Part shown: positions 8,976-17,055 of the stretch, in pieces
Numbering within the stretch: the stretch's first letter is position 1
How the letters are laid out: every line of letters begins with the position of its first letter
Assembly: GCA_022447585.1 (NCBI GenBank)
Contig: JAKVAR010000009.1
Location: 617,133-681,132, forward strand
Origin: Crocinitomicaceae bacterium
Lineage (GTDB): Bacteria > Bacteroidota > Bacteroidia > Flavobacteriales_D > Crocinitomicaceae
Length of the DNA: 64,000 bases
Direction: 5' to 3'
The notes under the pieces: generated by a model
What the model saw: the letters and a program-made list of their open reading frames with translations, nothing else
What the model was told of the DNA's origin: nothing
Databases searched by the model: none
Made by a program: the position numbers and the translations under genes

Positions 8976-9004
8976 TTGAAATTAAAATAAAGAAAGTAAC
9001 TTCG
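8976..9004 (+). promoter_or_regulatory. promoter of the coiled-coil lipoprotein gene
   Basis: TTG at 8976-8978, then an 18-bp spacer, then TAACTTCG at 8997-9004 (7 of 8 to TAnnTTTG). It lies 33 bp before ATG 9038, which supports that start over upstream in-frame codons. Confidence 0.5.
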
Positions 9005-9037
9005 AAACAGATAAATAACGAATCAAAAACAAATAAA

Positions 9038-9901
9038 ATGCCTAGAATTATCATAGCTGTATTTATAGCTTCAATTGCCTTAGCGAGTTGTAAGCAAGAT
9101 CAAGCAAACACTGAAAATCAAATAACTGCAGGTGAGTTATCTTCTTTGCAAAATAAGGTGAATCAATTAGAGTTAGATAACGCAATGAAAGATTCGGTTA
9201 TTAATGAGTCTTTAGCATTTTTCAATGACATTAAATCCAATTTGGAAGCCATTGGTATCCGCAAGGATGAGATTCGCGCCATCTCAAAGAATATAGAAAT
9301 TTCTGGAGATGATAAAGAATGGATTTTAGAAGAAATTCAACACATTAATTACTTGAGAGAAGATAATGCACGCAAAGTAAAACAGATGCAAGGCCAAATG
9401 AAAAAGAACGGTCTTAAAATCAAAGAACTTGAAGTAATGATTGAGTCATTATTAAAGGACATACAATGGAAAGATGAGCAAATTACGTTGTTACAATCAG
9501 AATTAAACAATTTAGATCGTGAATACTCGGCCTTATTTGATGCATATCAGGAACAAGCCATTCAACTAGATGCCGTTACAGATGAAATGAATGCTGTTTA
9601 TTACGCTTACGGAACAGTAACTGAATTAAGGGATAATGGCGTTATCGAAAAGAAAAATGGTTTCTTAGGAATAGGAAAGAAAACAGAGTTAAAAGACGAC
9701 ATGAACGATCAATACTTCACATGTATTGATGCAACAGCTGTAAACAAAGTTAAAGTTGTTGGAGAGAATATCCACTTTGTAACCTACCATCCTAAAACAT
9801 CATATGAATTAGATGAGACAGCCAATGGAGCAACTATCAAAATTTTAGATGCTTCTGAATTCTGGAAAATTTCCAAGTACCTTGTTGTAATTGTTGACTA
9901 G
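9038..9901 (+). CDS. coiled-coil lipoprotein, function unknown
   Basis: A 287-residue protein with a lipoprotein signal, MPRIIIAVFIASIALASCKQ. Cys18 is the lipidated residue, followed by KQDQ, so it is an outer-membrane or periplasmic lipoprotein. Residues about 35-200 are heptad-rich with many Leu/Ile/Glu/Lys positions, predicting a long coiled coil. The C-terminal part (about 200-287) is a compact mixed domain of unknown fold containing KNGFLGIGKKTEL. The start at 9038 is chosen because it gives the lipobox at once and lies downstream of a promoter. It is followed after 5 bp by a membrane protein gene and probably co-transcribed. I do not recognise a named family. Confidence 0.75.
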   Translation: MPRIIIAVFIASIALASCKQDQANTENQITAGELSSLQNKVNQLELDNAMKDSVINESLAFFNDIKSNLEAIGIRKDEIRAISKNIEISGDDKEWILEEIQHINYLREDNARKVKQMQGQMKKNGLKIKELEVMIESLLKDIQWKDEQITLLQSELNNLDREYSALFDAYQEQAIQLDAVTDEMNAVYYAYGTVTELRDNGVIEKKNGFLGIGKKTELKDDMNDQYFTCIDATAVNKVKVVGENIHFVTYHPKTSYELDETANGATIKILDASEFWKISKYLVVIVD

Positions 9902-9906
9902 CAGCT

Positions 9907-10494
9907 ATGAGAGAACTAAATCCGGGAAAATTCCAAAGTCCGGTTCCTATTTTACTTAAAACTCGAAATTTAATATTCGGGGAAGATCGCCCGGATATAT
10001 ATACGAGAATAACGTTCCATATCAACTTATTGATTTGGGCAGCGTTTATGATATGGAATCTTTTTAGTTATTTCGCTATTACGCTAAGAACGATTATACA
10101 GCAACAAAAAGGAATTCCGGTAGAAACAATAATTCAAGAACGTGGTTTAACCCTTGGATTTGAATATGATGAATTTCTTCCAAGACTATTAACCTTTCAT
10201 GGCATAGCTATTATTTGTTGGGCCCTATTTTTTTTCGGATTAATTTTACTCTATCGTAAAAAGAAGCAATTTTCCTATTTCATATTCGGATCAGCAATCT
10301 TCTATATCGGTATGAGCATATTCTACTTAAGTTTTACTTACTTTATTGAAGATACAACAACCTTCGATAAGATCGCTTTGCTTGTATTATTGGCGAGTTG
10401 CAGTTTATACGCCTATCTTTTGAAGAATGAGCGAAACGGTGGTTCGATCAGTTTTTTTGGTGAAGTACAGGATGAAGTAGATTTGTTAGATTAA
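9907..10494 (+). CDS. four-TM 2TM-like membrane protein, unknown function
   Basis: A 195-residue integral membrane protein. Hydrophobic segments lie at about 38-62, 92-118, 124-150 and 155-170. The N-terminus (about 1-35) is polar and cytoplasmic-like, with PSVLLKT-type basic residues replaced here by PVPILLKTRN. The C-terminal tail is acidic (GEVQDEVDLLD). It sits 5 bp after the lipoprotein gene, suggesting a two-gene envelope unit. The last 47 bp overlap the 3' end of the convergent aroK gene, so the two transcripts are antisense at their ends. No family is recognised. Confidence 0.65.
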   Translation: MRELNPGKFQSPVPILLKTRNLIFGEDRPDIYTRITFHINLLIWAAFMIWNLFSYFAITLRTIIQQQKGIPVETIIQERGLTLGFEYDEFLPRLLTFHGIAIICWALFFFGLILLYRKKKQFSYFIFGSAIFYIGMSIFYLSFTYFIEDTTTFDKIALLVLLASCSLYAYLLKNERNGGSISFFGEVQDEVDLLD

Positions 10495-10978
10495 CTATTT
10501 CTGAAGCATTTTGGTCTTCTCTACTCAAGATTACCTGCGACATTTTATAGTATTCATCGCGTTCTTTTAGTTTCACTTCTATGAAATCTAGTAACTCGAC
10601 GTCAGATAACCCTTTTAATAATGGCCTTTGCTTCTTCGCATTTTTTAATCGGTGTGCTAACTCTTTAGCTGATCTCTCTAAATAAAACGTCGTTCCCAAT
10701 TGATTGAGCCTTTCCATGTTTTTATAAAAACATGGTAATCCACCACCTGTAGATAGCACATATTCTTCATTCTTAGAAAGTCCTTTAATAAATGAAGTCT
10801 CTATCTCACGAAAACCAACCTCTCCAACTTTCCCGAAAATTTCTCCAATTGACATGTGCTGCTGCTTTTCAATTTCAGCATCAGTATCTATGAATGGAAC
10901 TTTCAGTTGACGAGCAATTTTTTTCCCAAGTGTACTTTTACCGCACCCCATAAAACCGATAAGAATTACCCTTTTCAT
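10448..10978 (-). CDS. aroK: shikimate kinase
   Basis: A 176-residue P-loop kinase that phosphorylates shikimate to shikimate-3-phosphate in the chorismate pathway. Visible are the P-loop GFMGCGKST (about 8-16), the substrate-binding Asp in FIDTDAEIE, the GEVGFREIE segment with its Arg, the LSTGGGLP motif and the lid KQRPLL. Length fits the family (about 170-180). The ATG at 10978 is used because it directly begins the canonical MKRVILIGFMG start; in-frame codons upstream lie in the promoter. A TTG-N19-TTACTTTG promoter ends only 6 bp before the ATG, so the mRNA would be nearly leaderless. Its 3' end overlaps the convergent membrane-protein gene. Confidence 0.95.
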   Translation of the reverse strand: MKRVILIGFMGCGKSTLGKKIARQLKVPFIDTDAEIEKQQHMSIGEIFGKVGEVGFREIETSFIKGLSKNEEYVLSTGGGLPCFYKNMERLNQLGTTFYLERSAKELAHRLKNAKKQRPLLKGLSDVELLDFIEVKLKERDEYYKMSQVILSREDQNASEIVNLTNLLHPVLHQKN

Positions 10979-10984
10979 AATTAA

Positions 10985-11014
10985 CAAAGTAAGTAATTCT
11001 TGTTGAAGGCACAA
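10985..11014 (-). promoter_or_regulatory. aroK promoter
   Basis: On the minus strand TTG (11014-11012) is followed after 19 bp by TTACTTTG (10992-10985), 7 of 8 to TAnnTTTG. With the usual start about 4 nt past the box, the 5' leader would be only about 3 nt. Confidence 0.6.
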
Positions 11015-11104
11015 TTTTTCAAAAAAATATATTTTTTAATCAACTCATTTTTAATGCAGTAAGAATCCGACTGACTTTTTTACTGATTTTTTATTTAGAA
11101 ACGA

Positions 11105-11134
11105 TTGTTTTAACGAAATATAGGTGTATATTTG
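11105..11134 (+). promoter_or_regulatory. promoter of first tRNA-Lys gene
   Basis: TTG at 11105-11107, a 19-bp spacer, then TATATTTG at 11127-11134: a complete match to the Bacteroidota consensus. It lies 18 bp before the tRNA 5' end. Confidence 0.75.
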
Positions 11135-11152
11135 CACCCGCGTTAACGTAAC

Positions 11153-11225
11153 GATTTGGTAGCTCAGTTGGTAGAGCAATACACTTTTAATGTATGGGTC
11201 CTGGGTTCGAGCCCCAGCCAGATCA
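11153..11225 (+). tRNA. tRNA-Lys (UUU), copy 1
   Basis: A 73-nt cloverleaf. The 7-bp acceptor stem GATTTGG/CCAGATC has one G-U pair. The D-arm contains AGCTCAGTTGGTAGAGC. The anticodon arm ATACA-CTTTTAA-TGTAT has anticodon TTT, and the T-arm CTGGG-TTCGAGC-CCCAG is regular. The discriminator base is A and no CCA is encoded. A TTG-N19-TATATTTG promoter lies upstream and an intrinsic terminator starts 5 bp after the 3' end. Confidence 0.97.
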
Positions 11226-11230
11226 CGAAA

Positions 11231-11262
11231 AGGAGGTCTCATTGAGACTTCCTTTTTTTTTT
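11231..11262 (+). terminator. intrinsic terminator of tRNA-Lys copy 1
   Basis: A ten-pair stem AGGAGGTCTC/GAGACTTCCT with one G-U pair and an ATT loop is followed by nine T. The identical structure follows the second copy. Confidence 0.92.
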
Positions 11263-11516
11263 GCTCTAAATCTTACAATTCAATACATTTTACTAGGAAC
11301 AAGAAACAGTCACTATATTTTATCCTAAAAAGTATAATTCGACGGTTAAATCACCATTCGATTCAGATAAGTAGCATTATAGTATAATATCTTTATGAAC
11401 ACATAAAATCTATAGCTGTATCACAGATCATGATAAAAAGATACTTTTGAAGGAAAATGTTGTGAATAATATTCTAAATTGTAGACTCGATTTTAAAAAA
11501 AATTCTATTTATTATT

Positions 11517-11544
11517 TTGAAATAAATTATTTAGTGTAAATTTG
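11517..11544 (+). promoter_or_regulatory. promoter of second tRNA-Lys gene
   Basis: TTG at 11517-11519, a 17-bp spacer and TAAATTTG at 11537-11544, a full -7 match, 8 bp before the tRNA. Apart from the shared TTTGCAC segment it is not a copy of the first tRNA promoter. Confidence 0.7.
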
Positions 11545-11552
11545 CACTCACC

Positions 11553-11625
11553 GATTTGGTAGCTCAGTTGGTAGAGCAATACACTTTTAATGTATGGGTC
11601 CTGGGTTCGAGCCCCAGCCAGATCA
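11553..11625 (+). tRNA. tRNA-Lys (UUU), copy 2
   Basis: Identical in all 73 nt to the copy at 11153-11225, with anticodon TTT and no encoded CCA. It begins exactly 400 bp after the first copy, and has its own promoter and a copied terminator. Confidence 0.97.
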
Positions 11626-11630
11626 CGAAA

Positions 11631-11661
11631 AGGAGGTCTCATTGAGACTTCCTTTTTTTTT
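11631..11661 (+). terminator. intrinsic terminator of tRNA-Lys copy 2
   Basis: The same ten-pair stem, ATT loop and T-tract (8 T) as after copy 1. The block shared between the two loci is 110 bp (11152-11261 and 11552-11661). Confidence 0.92.
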
Positions 11662-12072
11662 ACCCTAAACCTCAATATGGAATAGTTTGAATTAGACACT
11701 CAAAACTGACACTAAACATTGCTCTTAAAACCCTAATTTCGAAGATTATAAGCACAACCATATCAGATAAAACCCAAGGAATGTTCACTATAAAACATAA
11801 TAGATATTCGAGTATCAAGCATATCTACCTTGTTTTTTGATGTAAGAAAATAGAATTTTATCAAGAGCTACAATTTTGTTGATACTTTTCAAGCTACTCA
11901 AGAATGAAAATGTAGATATTTTAATTCCCTTGTAATAGAAAAAAGAATTATTCTGATTTATTTGATCTAACATCAAGTAAAACCACAGAACGAATAACAA
12001 AAGAACATATAACCGTTTTTAAATCAATAGTTCATGCCACAAAAGATTTAATTGCAACTAATTATAATTACA
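11662..12072. other. AT-rich intergenic spacer, nothing recognised
   Basis: About 410 bp between the second tRNA terminator and the aminopeptidase gene. I see no credible coding frame, RNA structure or consensus promoter. The aminopeptidase promoter presumably lies near the right end. Confidence 0.5.
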
Positions 12073-13851
12073 ATGCAGCACGTTAATGAAAGAATAGCCA
12101 GATTAAGATCTTCAATGAATTTAAATAAAATTGATGCCATAATTATACCCTCGAATGATCCTCACCAGAGTGAATATGTTTCAGATAACTGGAAAGCAAG
12201 AGCATACTTCTCAGGATTTAATGGTTCTGCAGGCACATTAGTCATCGATAGTAAACTAGCTGCTCTATGGACAGATTCACGTTATTTTTTACAATTTGAA
12301 GAAGAATGTAGAGAAAATGAAGTTGAATTGTACAAACAATCTATTCCTCATGCTCCTGAGCACGTCGAGTGGACCATTTCCAGAATGCATTCTCATTCGC
12401 GATTAGGAATTGATTTCAGATTATTCAGCGCTGAACAGGTTCATGCTTTAAATCTATTGACAGAACCTAAAAAAATAGAAATTGTGGATGCATCAGCTGT
12501 AGTTGACGAAAGTTGGCAAAACAAACCACTCCCTATTTTTGAACCTATTATTGATTATAAAACTGAATTTTCAGGTGCTTCAAGAAAACAAAAGATTGAA
12601 ATAATTCATGAAATGCTTCACCAGAACCTGTCAGATTACACTTTAGTATCAAACTTAGATGATATAGCATGGTTACTTAACATCAGAAGTAACGATGCTG
12701 ACTTCACCCCATTGGTAACAGCCTATTTAATCGTAGGAAAAGAATCTACTATTCTATTTCTTCATGAAAATAGAGTTTCAGAAGAACTATTGACTGAGTT
12801 TAATAAAAATAAAATTGAGGTTCGAGGATACGATGAAATTGAAAAGTCCATTGGAAAATTAAGTCAAGTGGGTATTTTCGAAATAGACCCTTCATCATTA
12901 AACTATGCATGTTTTAAGTCGATTCAAGGAAAAATGAATTTAAACAAGTCGATTGTTACTGACTTAAAATCAATTAAAAACACAACTGAAATTGAGCATG
13001 AAAAACAAGCCATGTTGAAGGATGGAGTTGCCTTGACTCAATTCTTAATGTGGTTTGAATCTTACATTCCAACACATACCATTTCTGAGTATGACCTTGG
13101 CAAGAAATTGGAATCATTCAGAATGAAACAAGAGTATTACCAAGGGGAGTCTTTTGCTGCTATTGTAGGCTATAAGGGAAACGGAGCCATTATTCATTAC
13201 ACTGCACCTGAAAACGGTTCTGCAACCATTTCAAATGATGGAATTTTACTGATAGACAGTGGAGCTCAATACCTCAACGGAACCACAGATATTACTAGGA
13301 CTTTTTGGCTAGGCGGTAAACCTTCCAACAAAATAAAAGCATCTTATACCGCAGTTTTAAAAGGATTTATTGACTTACAAATGTTAAAGTTCCCCGTGGG
13401 AACAAAAGGGATGCAACTAGATGCATTTGCAAGACAACATTTGTGGGCAATTGGAAAAGACTATGGTCATGGAACAGGTCACGGAATAGGTCAATACGGT
13501 ATGGTTCATGAACCTGGTCAAGGCTTTGCAACAACCAGCGCAACTAAACGTGGAAGTGCACCGCACTTACCTAATCAATTTACCACTATTGAACCTGGTC
13601 ATTATGTTGAAGGTGAATTTGGTATAAGAATTGAAAACGTTGTGCTTTCAAAGTTGGAAGAAAACAATTTCATATCATTCGAAGCATTAACCCTTTGTCC
13701 AATTGAAACTACTTTAATTAACCTAAATGAATTAACTACAGATCAAATTAATTGGATAAATGCATACCATATCAAGGTAAAGAATACGTTATTCCCATTA
13801 TTATCTAAAGAGGAAAAAAGTTGGTTAAAAGAAAAGTGTCAATCAATTTGA
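12073..13851 (+). CDS. Xaa-Pro aminopeptidase (M24B), cytosolic
   Basis: A 592-residue metallopeptidase that removes an N-terminal residue preceding proline. Two creatinase-like N-terminal domains (about 1-295) are followed by the pita-bread catalytic domain (about 305-520). Metal-ligand motifs include LLIDSGAQY and DITRTFWLGG (two Asp), GHGTGHGIGQYG (His), TIEPGHYVEGEFGIRIENV (two Glu), and a C-terminal M24_C tail. No signal peptide is present, so it should be cytoplasmic. ATG 12073 is chosen because it gives the usual MQHVNERIARLRSSM start; upstream in-frame codons lack family similarity. Its stop codon is embedded in a 10-bp hairpin shared with the convergent cysN end. Confidence 0.93.
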   Translation: MQHVNERIARLRSSMNLNKIDAIIIPSNDPHQSEYVSDNWKARAYFSGFNGSAGTLVIDSKLAALWTDSRYFLQFEEECRENEVELYKQSIPHAPEHVEWTISRMHSHSRLGIDFRLFSAEQVHALNLLTEPKKIEIVDASAVVDESWQNKPLPIFEPIIDYKTEFSGASRKQKIEIIHEMLHQNLSDYTLVSNLDDIAWLLNIRSNDADFTPLVTAYLIVGKESTILFLHENRVSEELLTEFNKNKIEVRGYDEIEKSIGKLSQVGIFEIDPSSLNYACFKSIQGKMNLNKSIVTDLKSIKNTTEIEHEKQAMLKDGVALTQFLMWFESYIPTHTISEYDLGKKLESFRMKQEYYQGESFAAIVGYKGNGAIIHYTAPENGSATISNDGILLIDSGAQYLNGTTDITRTFWLGGKPSNKIKASYTAVLKGFIDLQMLKFPVGTKGMQLDAFARQHLWAIGKDYGHGTGHGIGQYGMVHEPGQGFATTSATKRGSAPHLPNQFTTIEPGHYVEGEFGIRIENVVLSKLEENNFISFEALTLCPIETTLINLNELTTDQINWINAYHIKVKNTLFPLLSKEEKSWLKEKCQSI

Positions 13852-13859
13852 TTGACACT
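13835..13859. terminator. hairpin over the aminopeptidase stop codon
   Basis: A perfect ten-pair inverted repeat AGTGTCAATC/GATTGACACT with a 5-nt loop spans the TGA stop (13849-13851). No T-tract follows on either strand, so it is a possible transcript-end or stability element between convergent genes rather than a classic terminator. Confidence 0.5.
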
Positions 13860-13885
13860 CACCCAATTTACAAACCTAACCCCTC

Positions 13886-15139
13886 TTAACCAATAAATCC
13901 TACACCTGCTGTAGCATTAGAAACAGGGTCTATTAAAATGAATGAACCATTTGATTTATTTATTGCGTAATCATCTACAAAAATTGGTTTGCTCAAATCA
14001 ATTTGAACTTTCCCTAAATCATTGATATATAACTCTTGTTTCACGGGTTGATTATCATTCAGTACTGCAATAGATTCTGTTTCAACAGACTTAATTCTGG
14101 CAAGTACACTATTGACTCCATGCTGAAGAATATACTTAGACGCAGGTTTTAGATTATTATTATCCATCCAACAAACTGTTGCGTTTACAGACTTATCAAT
14201 TCGAGGTAACTCATTTGACTTCACAATCATATCACCGCGACTAATATTAACGTCGTCTTCTAAACTAATTGTAACCGAATCTCCGGGGGAAGCTGAATCA
14301 AACTGTTCATTGAACAACTGAATATCTTTTACTTTAGATGTTGTTTTTGTTGGCAAAATTGTGACCTCATCTCCTATTTGTATGTCTCCCCCATAAACCT
14401 TGCCAGCATATCCTCTATAGTCGTGATGACTTTCAGTCTTTGGCCGTACAACCATCTGAACAGGAAATCGAAAAGGACTATTCTCTTTTTCTCCATTTAA
14501 CTCTAACGTTTCTAAAGAATCTAATAACGAAATTCCATTATACCAAGGCGTATTTACAGATTTCTCTGTAATATTATCCCCTTTTAAAGCACTAATCGGG
14601 ACAAAAGAAATATGTTGATCCTTGTATGCACTGCTCTTCGATATTTTTATAATTCCAGCTTTAATTTCATTGAATTTATCTTCTGAAAAATCAACTAAAT
14701 CCATTTTATTTACGGCAACAATAACATCTCTAACACGAAGTAAGTTATTAATAAAAAAATGCCTATATGTTTGTTCGATAATTCCTTTTCTTGCATCAAT
14801 TAATATAATTGAAACTTGCGATGTTGATGCACCCGTAACCATGTTTCGAGTATACTCAATATGACCAGGAGTATCAGCAATGATATAACTTCTTTTAACG
14901 GTAGAAAAGTAGATATGTGCTACATCAATTGTAATCCCTTGCTCCCTCTCTGCTACTAATCCATCGGTTGCCAGCGAAAAATCTAAATAATCATAGCCTT
15001 TCTTTTTACTACTACTCTCAATCGCCTCCAATTTATCAGAAGTTAATGATTTTGTTTCATACAATAACCTTCCAATTAAGGTACTTTTCCCGTCGTCAAC
15101 ACTTCCAGCTGTAGCTATTTTTAATACTTCCATTTTCAT
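13886..15139 (-). CDS. cysN: sulfate adenylyltransferase subunit 1 (GTPase)
   Basis: A 417-residue EF-Tu-like GTPase subunit of ATP sulfurylase, which couples GTP hydrolysis to the formation of adenosine 5'-phosphosulfate. G1 is GSVDDGKST (12-20), G3 is DTPGHIEYTRNMVTG and G4 is NKMD; two beta-barrel domains follow. It ends at the family's usual point, with no APS kinase (CysC) fusion. It is last in the operon DUF2061-cysH-cysD-cysN and starts 28 bp after the cysD stop. A second in-frame ATG two codons in (15133) is an equal alternative start. Confidence 0.96.
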   Translation of the reverse strand: MKMEVLKIATAGSVDDGKSTLIGRLLYETKSLTSDKLEAIESSSKKKGYDYLDFSLATDGLVAEREQGITIDVAHIYFSTVKRSYIIADTPGHIEYTRNMVTGASTSQVSIILIDARKGIIEQTYRHFFINNLLRVRDVIVAVNKMDLVDFSEDKFNEIKAGIIKISKSSAYKDQHISFVPISALKGDNITEKSVNTPWYNGISLLDSLETLELNGEKENSPFRFPVQMVVRPKTESHHDYRGYAGKVYGGDIQIGDEVTILPTKTTSKVKDIQLFNEQFDSASPGDSVTISLEDDVNISRGDMIVKSNELPRIDKSVNATVCWMDNNNLKPASKYILQHGVNSVLARIKSVETESIAVLNDNQPVKQELYINDLGKVQIDLSKPIFVDDYAINKSNGSFILIDPVSNATAGVGFIG

Positions 15140-15167
15140 CCTTTTAAATGTTTATCTCAGTCAGCTA

Positions 15168-16076
15168 TTAAAAGTATCCTTGTTCCTTTCTTTTTTCCAT
15201 AGCTGCTTCAGAACGCTTGTCATCAATTCTTGCACCTCTTTCAGAAATAGATGAATCTCTAATTTCCTGAATAACGTCATCTATATTGTATGCCCTAGAT
15301 AACACCGCTGCAGTACAACTCATGTCTCCTACAGTTCTAAAACGAACAATTTTTTCTTCTACGATTTCACTCTCATCTCTATAAACAACATCATCTTGCG
15401 CTGACCAAATCATGCCATCTCTAACAAAAGTTTTACGCGCATGTGCGAAGTAAATTGAAGGAATCTCAATCTCTTCAGCACCAATATAACTCCACACATC
15501 TAATTCAGTCCAATTCGAGATGGGGAAAACACGCACATTTTGCCCCAATTCAATCTTTCCATTGAGCATATCAAAAACTTCAGGACGTTGATTCTTGGCA
15601 TCCCATTGTCCAAAGTGATCTCTAACCGAAAAGATGCGTTCTTTGGCTCGAGCTTTCTCTTCATCTCTTCTAGCACCACCTATACAAGCATCAAAACCAT
15701 GCTCTTCAATTGCATCAAGTAATGTCTCAGTTTGAAGCATGTTTCTACTTGCATATCTGCCTTGCTCTTCTTTCACTTTGCCAGAATCAATGTTATCTTG
15801 AACATGACGAACAATTAACTCTAACCCCAGTTCTTTCACAAGTTTATCCCTAAATTCAATCGTTTCTGGGAAATTATGCCCTGTATCGACATGCAACAGG
15901 GGAAATGGAATTTTTGCTGGAGCAAAAGCTTTTTGAGCTAGTCGTACAAGTGTAATAGAGTCTTTCCCTCCTGAGAAAAGAAGTACTGGCTTCTCAAATT
16001 GAGAGACTACTTCTCTGAAGATGTGAATTGACTCACTTTCTAAACTGTTACTAGGTACTTTCTTAATCATTTTCAT
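15168..16076 (-). CDS. cysD: sulfate adenylyltransferase subunit 2
   Basis: A 302-residue catalytic subunit of ATP sulfurylase with the PP-loop FSGGKDS (about 34-40). Also visible are HVDTGHNFPETIEFRD, the RRDEEKARAKERIFS segment and the C-terminal MEKRKEQGYF, all characteristic of CysD. Length equals the E. coli protein (302). It starts 3 bp after the cysH stop and is followed by cysN, its partner subunit. Cytoplasmic. Confidence 0.97.
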   Translation of the reverse strand: MKMIKKVPSNSLESESIHIFREVVSQFEKPVLLFSGGKDSITLVRLAQKAFAPAKIPFPLLHVDTGHNFPETIEFRDKLVKELGLELIVRHVQDNIDSGKVKEEQGRYASRNMLQTETLLDAIEEHGFDACIGGARRDEEKARAKERIFSVRDHFGQWDAKNQRPEVFDMLNGKIELGQNVRVFPISNWTELDVWSYIGAEEIEIPSIYFAHARKTFVRDGMIWSAQDDVVYRDESEIVEEKIVRFRTVGDMSCTAAVLSRAYNIDDVIQEIRDSSISERGARIDDKRSEAAMEKRKEQGYF

Positions 16077-16079
16077 TTT

Positions 16080-16697
16080 TTATGAATGTAAACCACATTC
16101 GCGATTTTCTAAGACTTTTGTTGGATCGAAATACTTAAATTCATTCGGCACCCCATTCTCTAACAAATATGCATCTAACTCTTCATCCGACCAATAATAA
16201 AACGGACTAACTTTTAAAATTCCTTTCTTATCCACTGAAACGATATCAATATTATCCCTAAAAGCCGTCTGTCCTTTACGTAGGTTCGTAAACCATAAAT
16301 CAGGTTGAAGTTCATTCATTGCCCTCATGAATGGCTCTAGTTTTACCTGTTGTGTAAACAAAGTATGATTGTCTGATTCTACATCTGGAACCCCCATCAA
16401 AGCATCGCGATAACCAGAGGTTAGTTTTGGAACATAAACAAACATATTTAAAGACAGAAGTTCATTCAACTCTTTAACATGTCTATATGTATTTGGCGTG
16501 TTATAACCAGTGTCGCACCATACAACCTTTAATTTTGGACTAATTTTGGTTGTCAAATGAAGAATTGCTCCTTCGTATGGCCTAAAATTGGTTGTCACAA
16601 TTGGATTATTACTTACACTTATTGCCCATGCAGCAATCTCTTGTGGTGATTTATCTCGAAGCCTCTCATTGACTTCTTCGATATTAACTTTCAACAT
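16080..16697 (-). CDS. cysH: phosphoadenylyl-sulfate reductase family protein
   Basis: A 205-residue PAPS/APS reductase that reduces activated sulfate to sulfite with thioredoxin. The catalytic C-terminal motif ECGLH is present (Cys201) almost at the end. WCDTGYNTPNTYRHV and LRKGQTAFRDNI match the nucleotide-binding region. The CC...CxxC cysteines of the [4Fe-4S] APS-reductase class are absent, pointing to the PAPS-specific, cluster-free type. No cysC (APS kinase) is in this operon. If the enzyme needs PAPS, the kinase must lie elsewhere. At 205 residues it is shorter than E. coli CysH (about 244). It overlaps the DUF2061 gene by 14 bp and precedes cysD by 3 bp. Confidence 0.92.
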   Translation of the reverse strand: MLKVNIEEVNERLRDKSPQEIAAWAISVSNNPIVTTNFRPYEGAILHLTTKISPKLKVVWCDTGYNTPNTYRHVKELNELLSLNMFVYVPKLTSGYRDALMGVPDVESDNHTLFTQQVKLEPFMRAMNELQPDLWFTNLRKGQTAFRDNIDIVSVDKKGILKVSPFYYWSDEELDAYLLENGVPNEFKYFDPTKVLENRECGLHS

Positions 16698-16950
16698 TGT
16701 TTCCCCATTTAATTAAATTCCAAGCTCTTTCATGAACAAAAAACAACAGAAGTTTTGAAAACAATTCGACAGATCCTATCGAAATTGCCAACTGAGTCTT
16801 TCCTGTAATTATCCATGAAATAATAATCGTATCTATCGTTCCTATAAGCCTCCAAGATACAGTTTTAACCGCACTCCTACTAATAGACTCAGATCCATCC
16901 TTCTTTAAAGTTGCCTCTTTACTTCGAAATAAAACTCTATCAATAATCAT
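16684..16950 (-). CDS. DUF2061 membrane protein of the sulfate operon
   Basis: An 88-residue protein whose core, SAVKTVSWRLIGTIDTII, followed by SWIITGK, two hydrophobic segments (about 36-52 and 58-72) and HERAWNLIKWG, is the DUF2061 signature. It is a small inner-membrane protein of unknown function. Its position as first gene of the cys operon, overlapping cysH by 14 bp, implies a link to sulfate assimilation, for example sulfate or sulfite handling; this is inference from context. The leader contains a 25-bp inverted repeat that may be the operator for the adjacent Rrf2 regulator. Confidence 0.85.
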   Translation of the reverse strand: MIIDRVLFRSKEATLKKDGSESISRSAVKTVSWRLIGTIDTIIISWIITGKTQLAISIGSVELFSKLLLFFVHERAWNLIKWGNNVES

Positions 16951-16978
16951 ATTTGTATTTATCGAACCTTAAAAATAG

Positions 16979-17003
16979 TATTCCTATATATTTAATAGGA
17001 TTA
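16979..17003. promoter_or_regulatory. inverted repeat, candidate Rrf2 operator of the cys operon
   Basis: Arms TATTCCTAT and ATAGGATTA (8 of 9 complementary) are separated by 7 bp. The repeat lies 29-53 bp upstream of the DUF2061 start and downstream of the Rrf2 gene. Its size and symmetry suit a dimeric Rrf2-type repressor. A related half-site, AATTCCTCTA, lies just upstream of the Rrf2 gene itself (about 17508-17517). Confidence 0.5.
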
Positions 17004-17055
17004 TGCAATGATAGATAAAAAAAAGATTGAACTCTATAATCTTCAATTAAAATTA

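Noticed and set aside
11153-11625. tRNA-Lys duplication as an attachment site of an integrated element
   Set aside because: The DNA between the copies is only about 290 bp with no integrase or gene, and the repeat covers the entire tRNA plus terminator, not just a 3' end.
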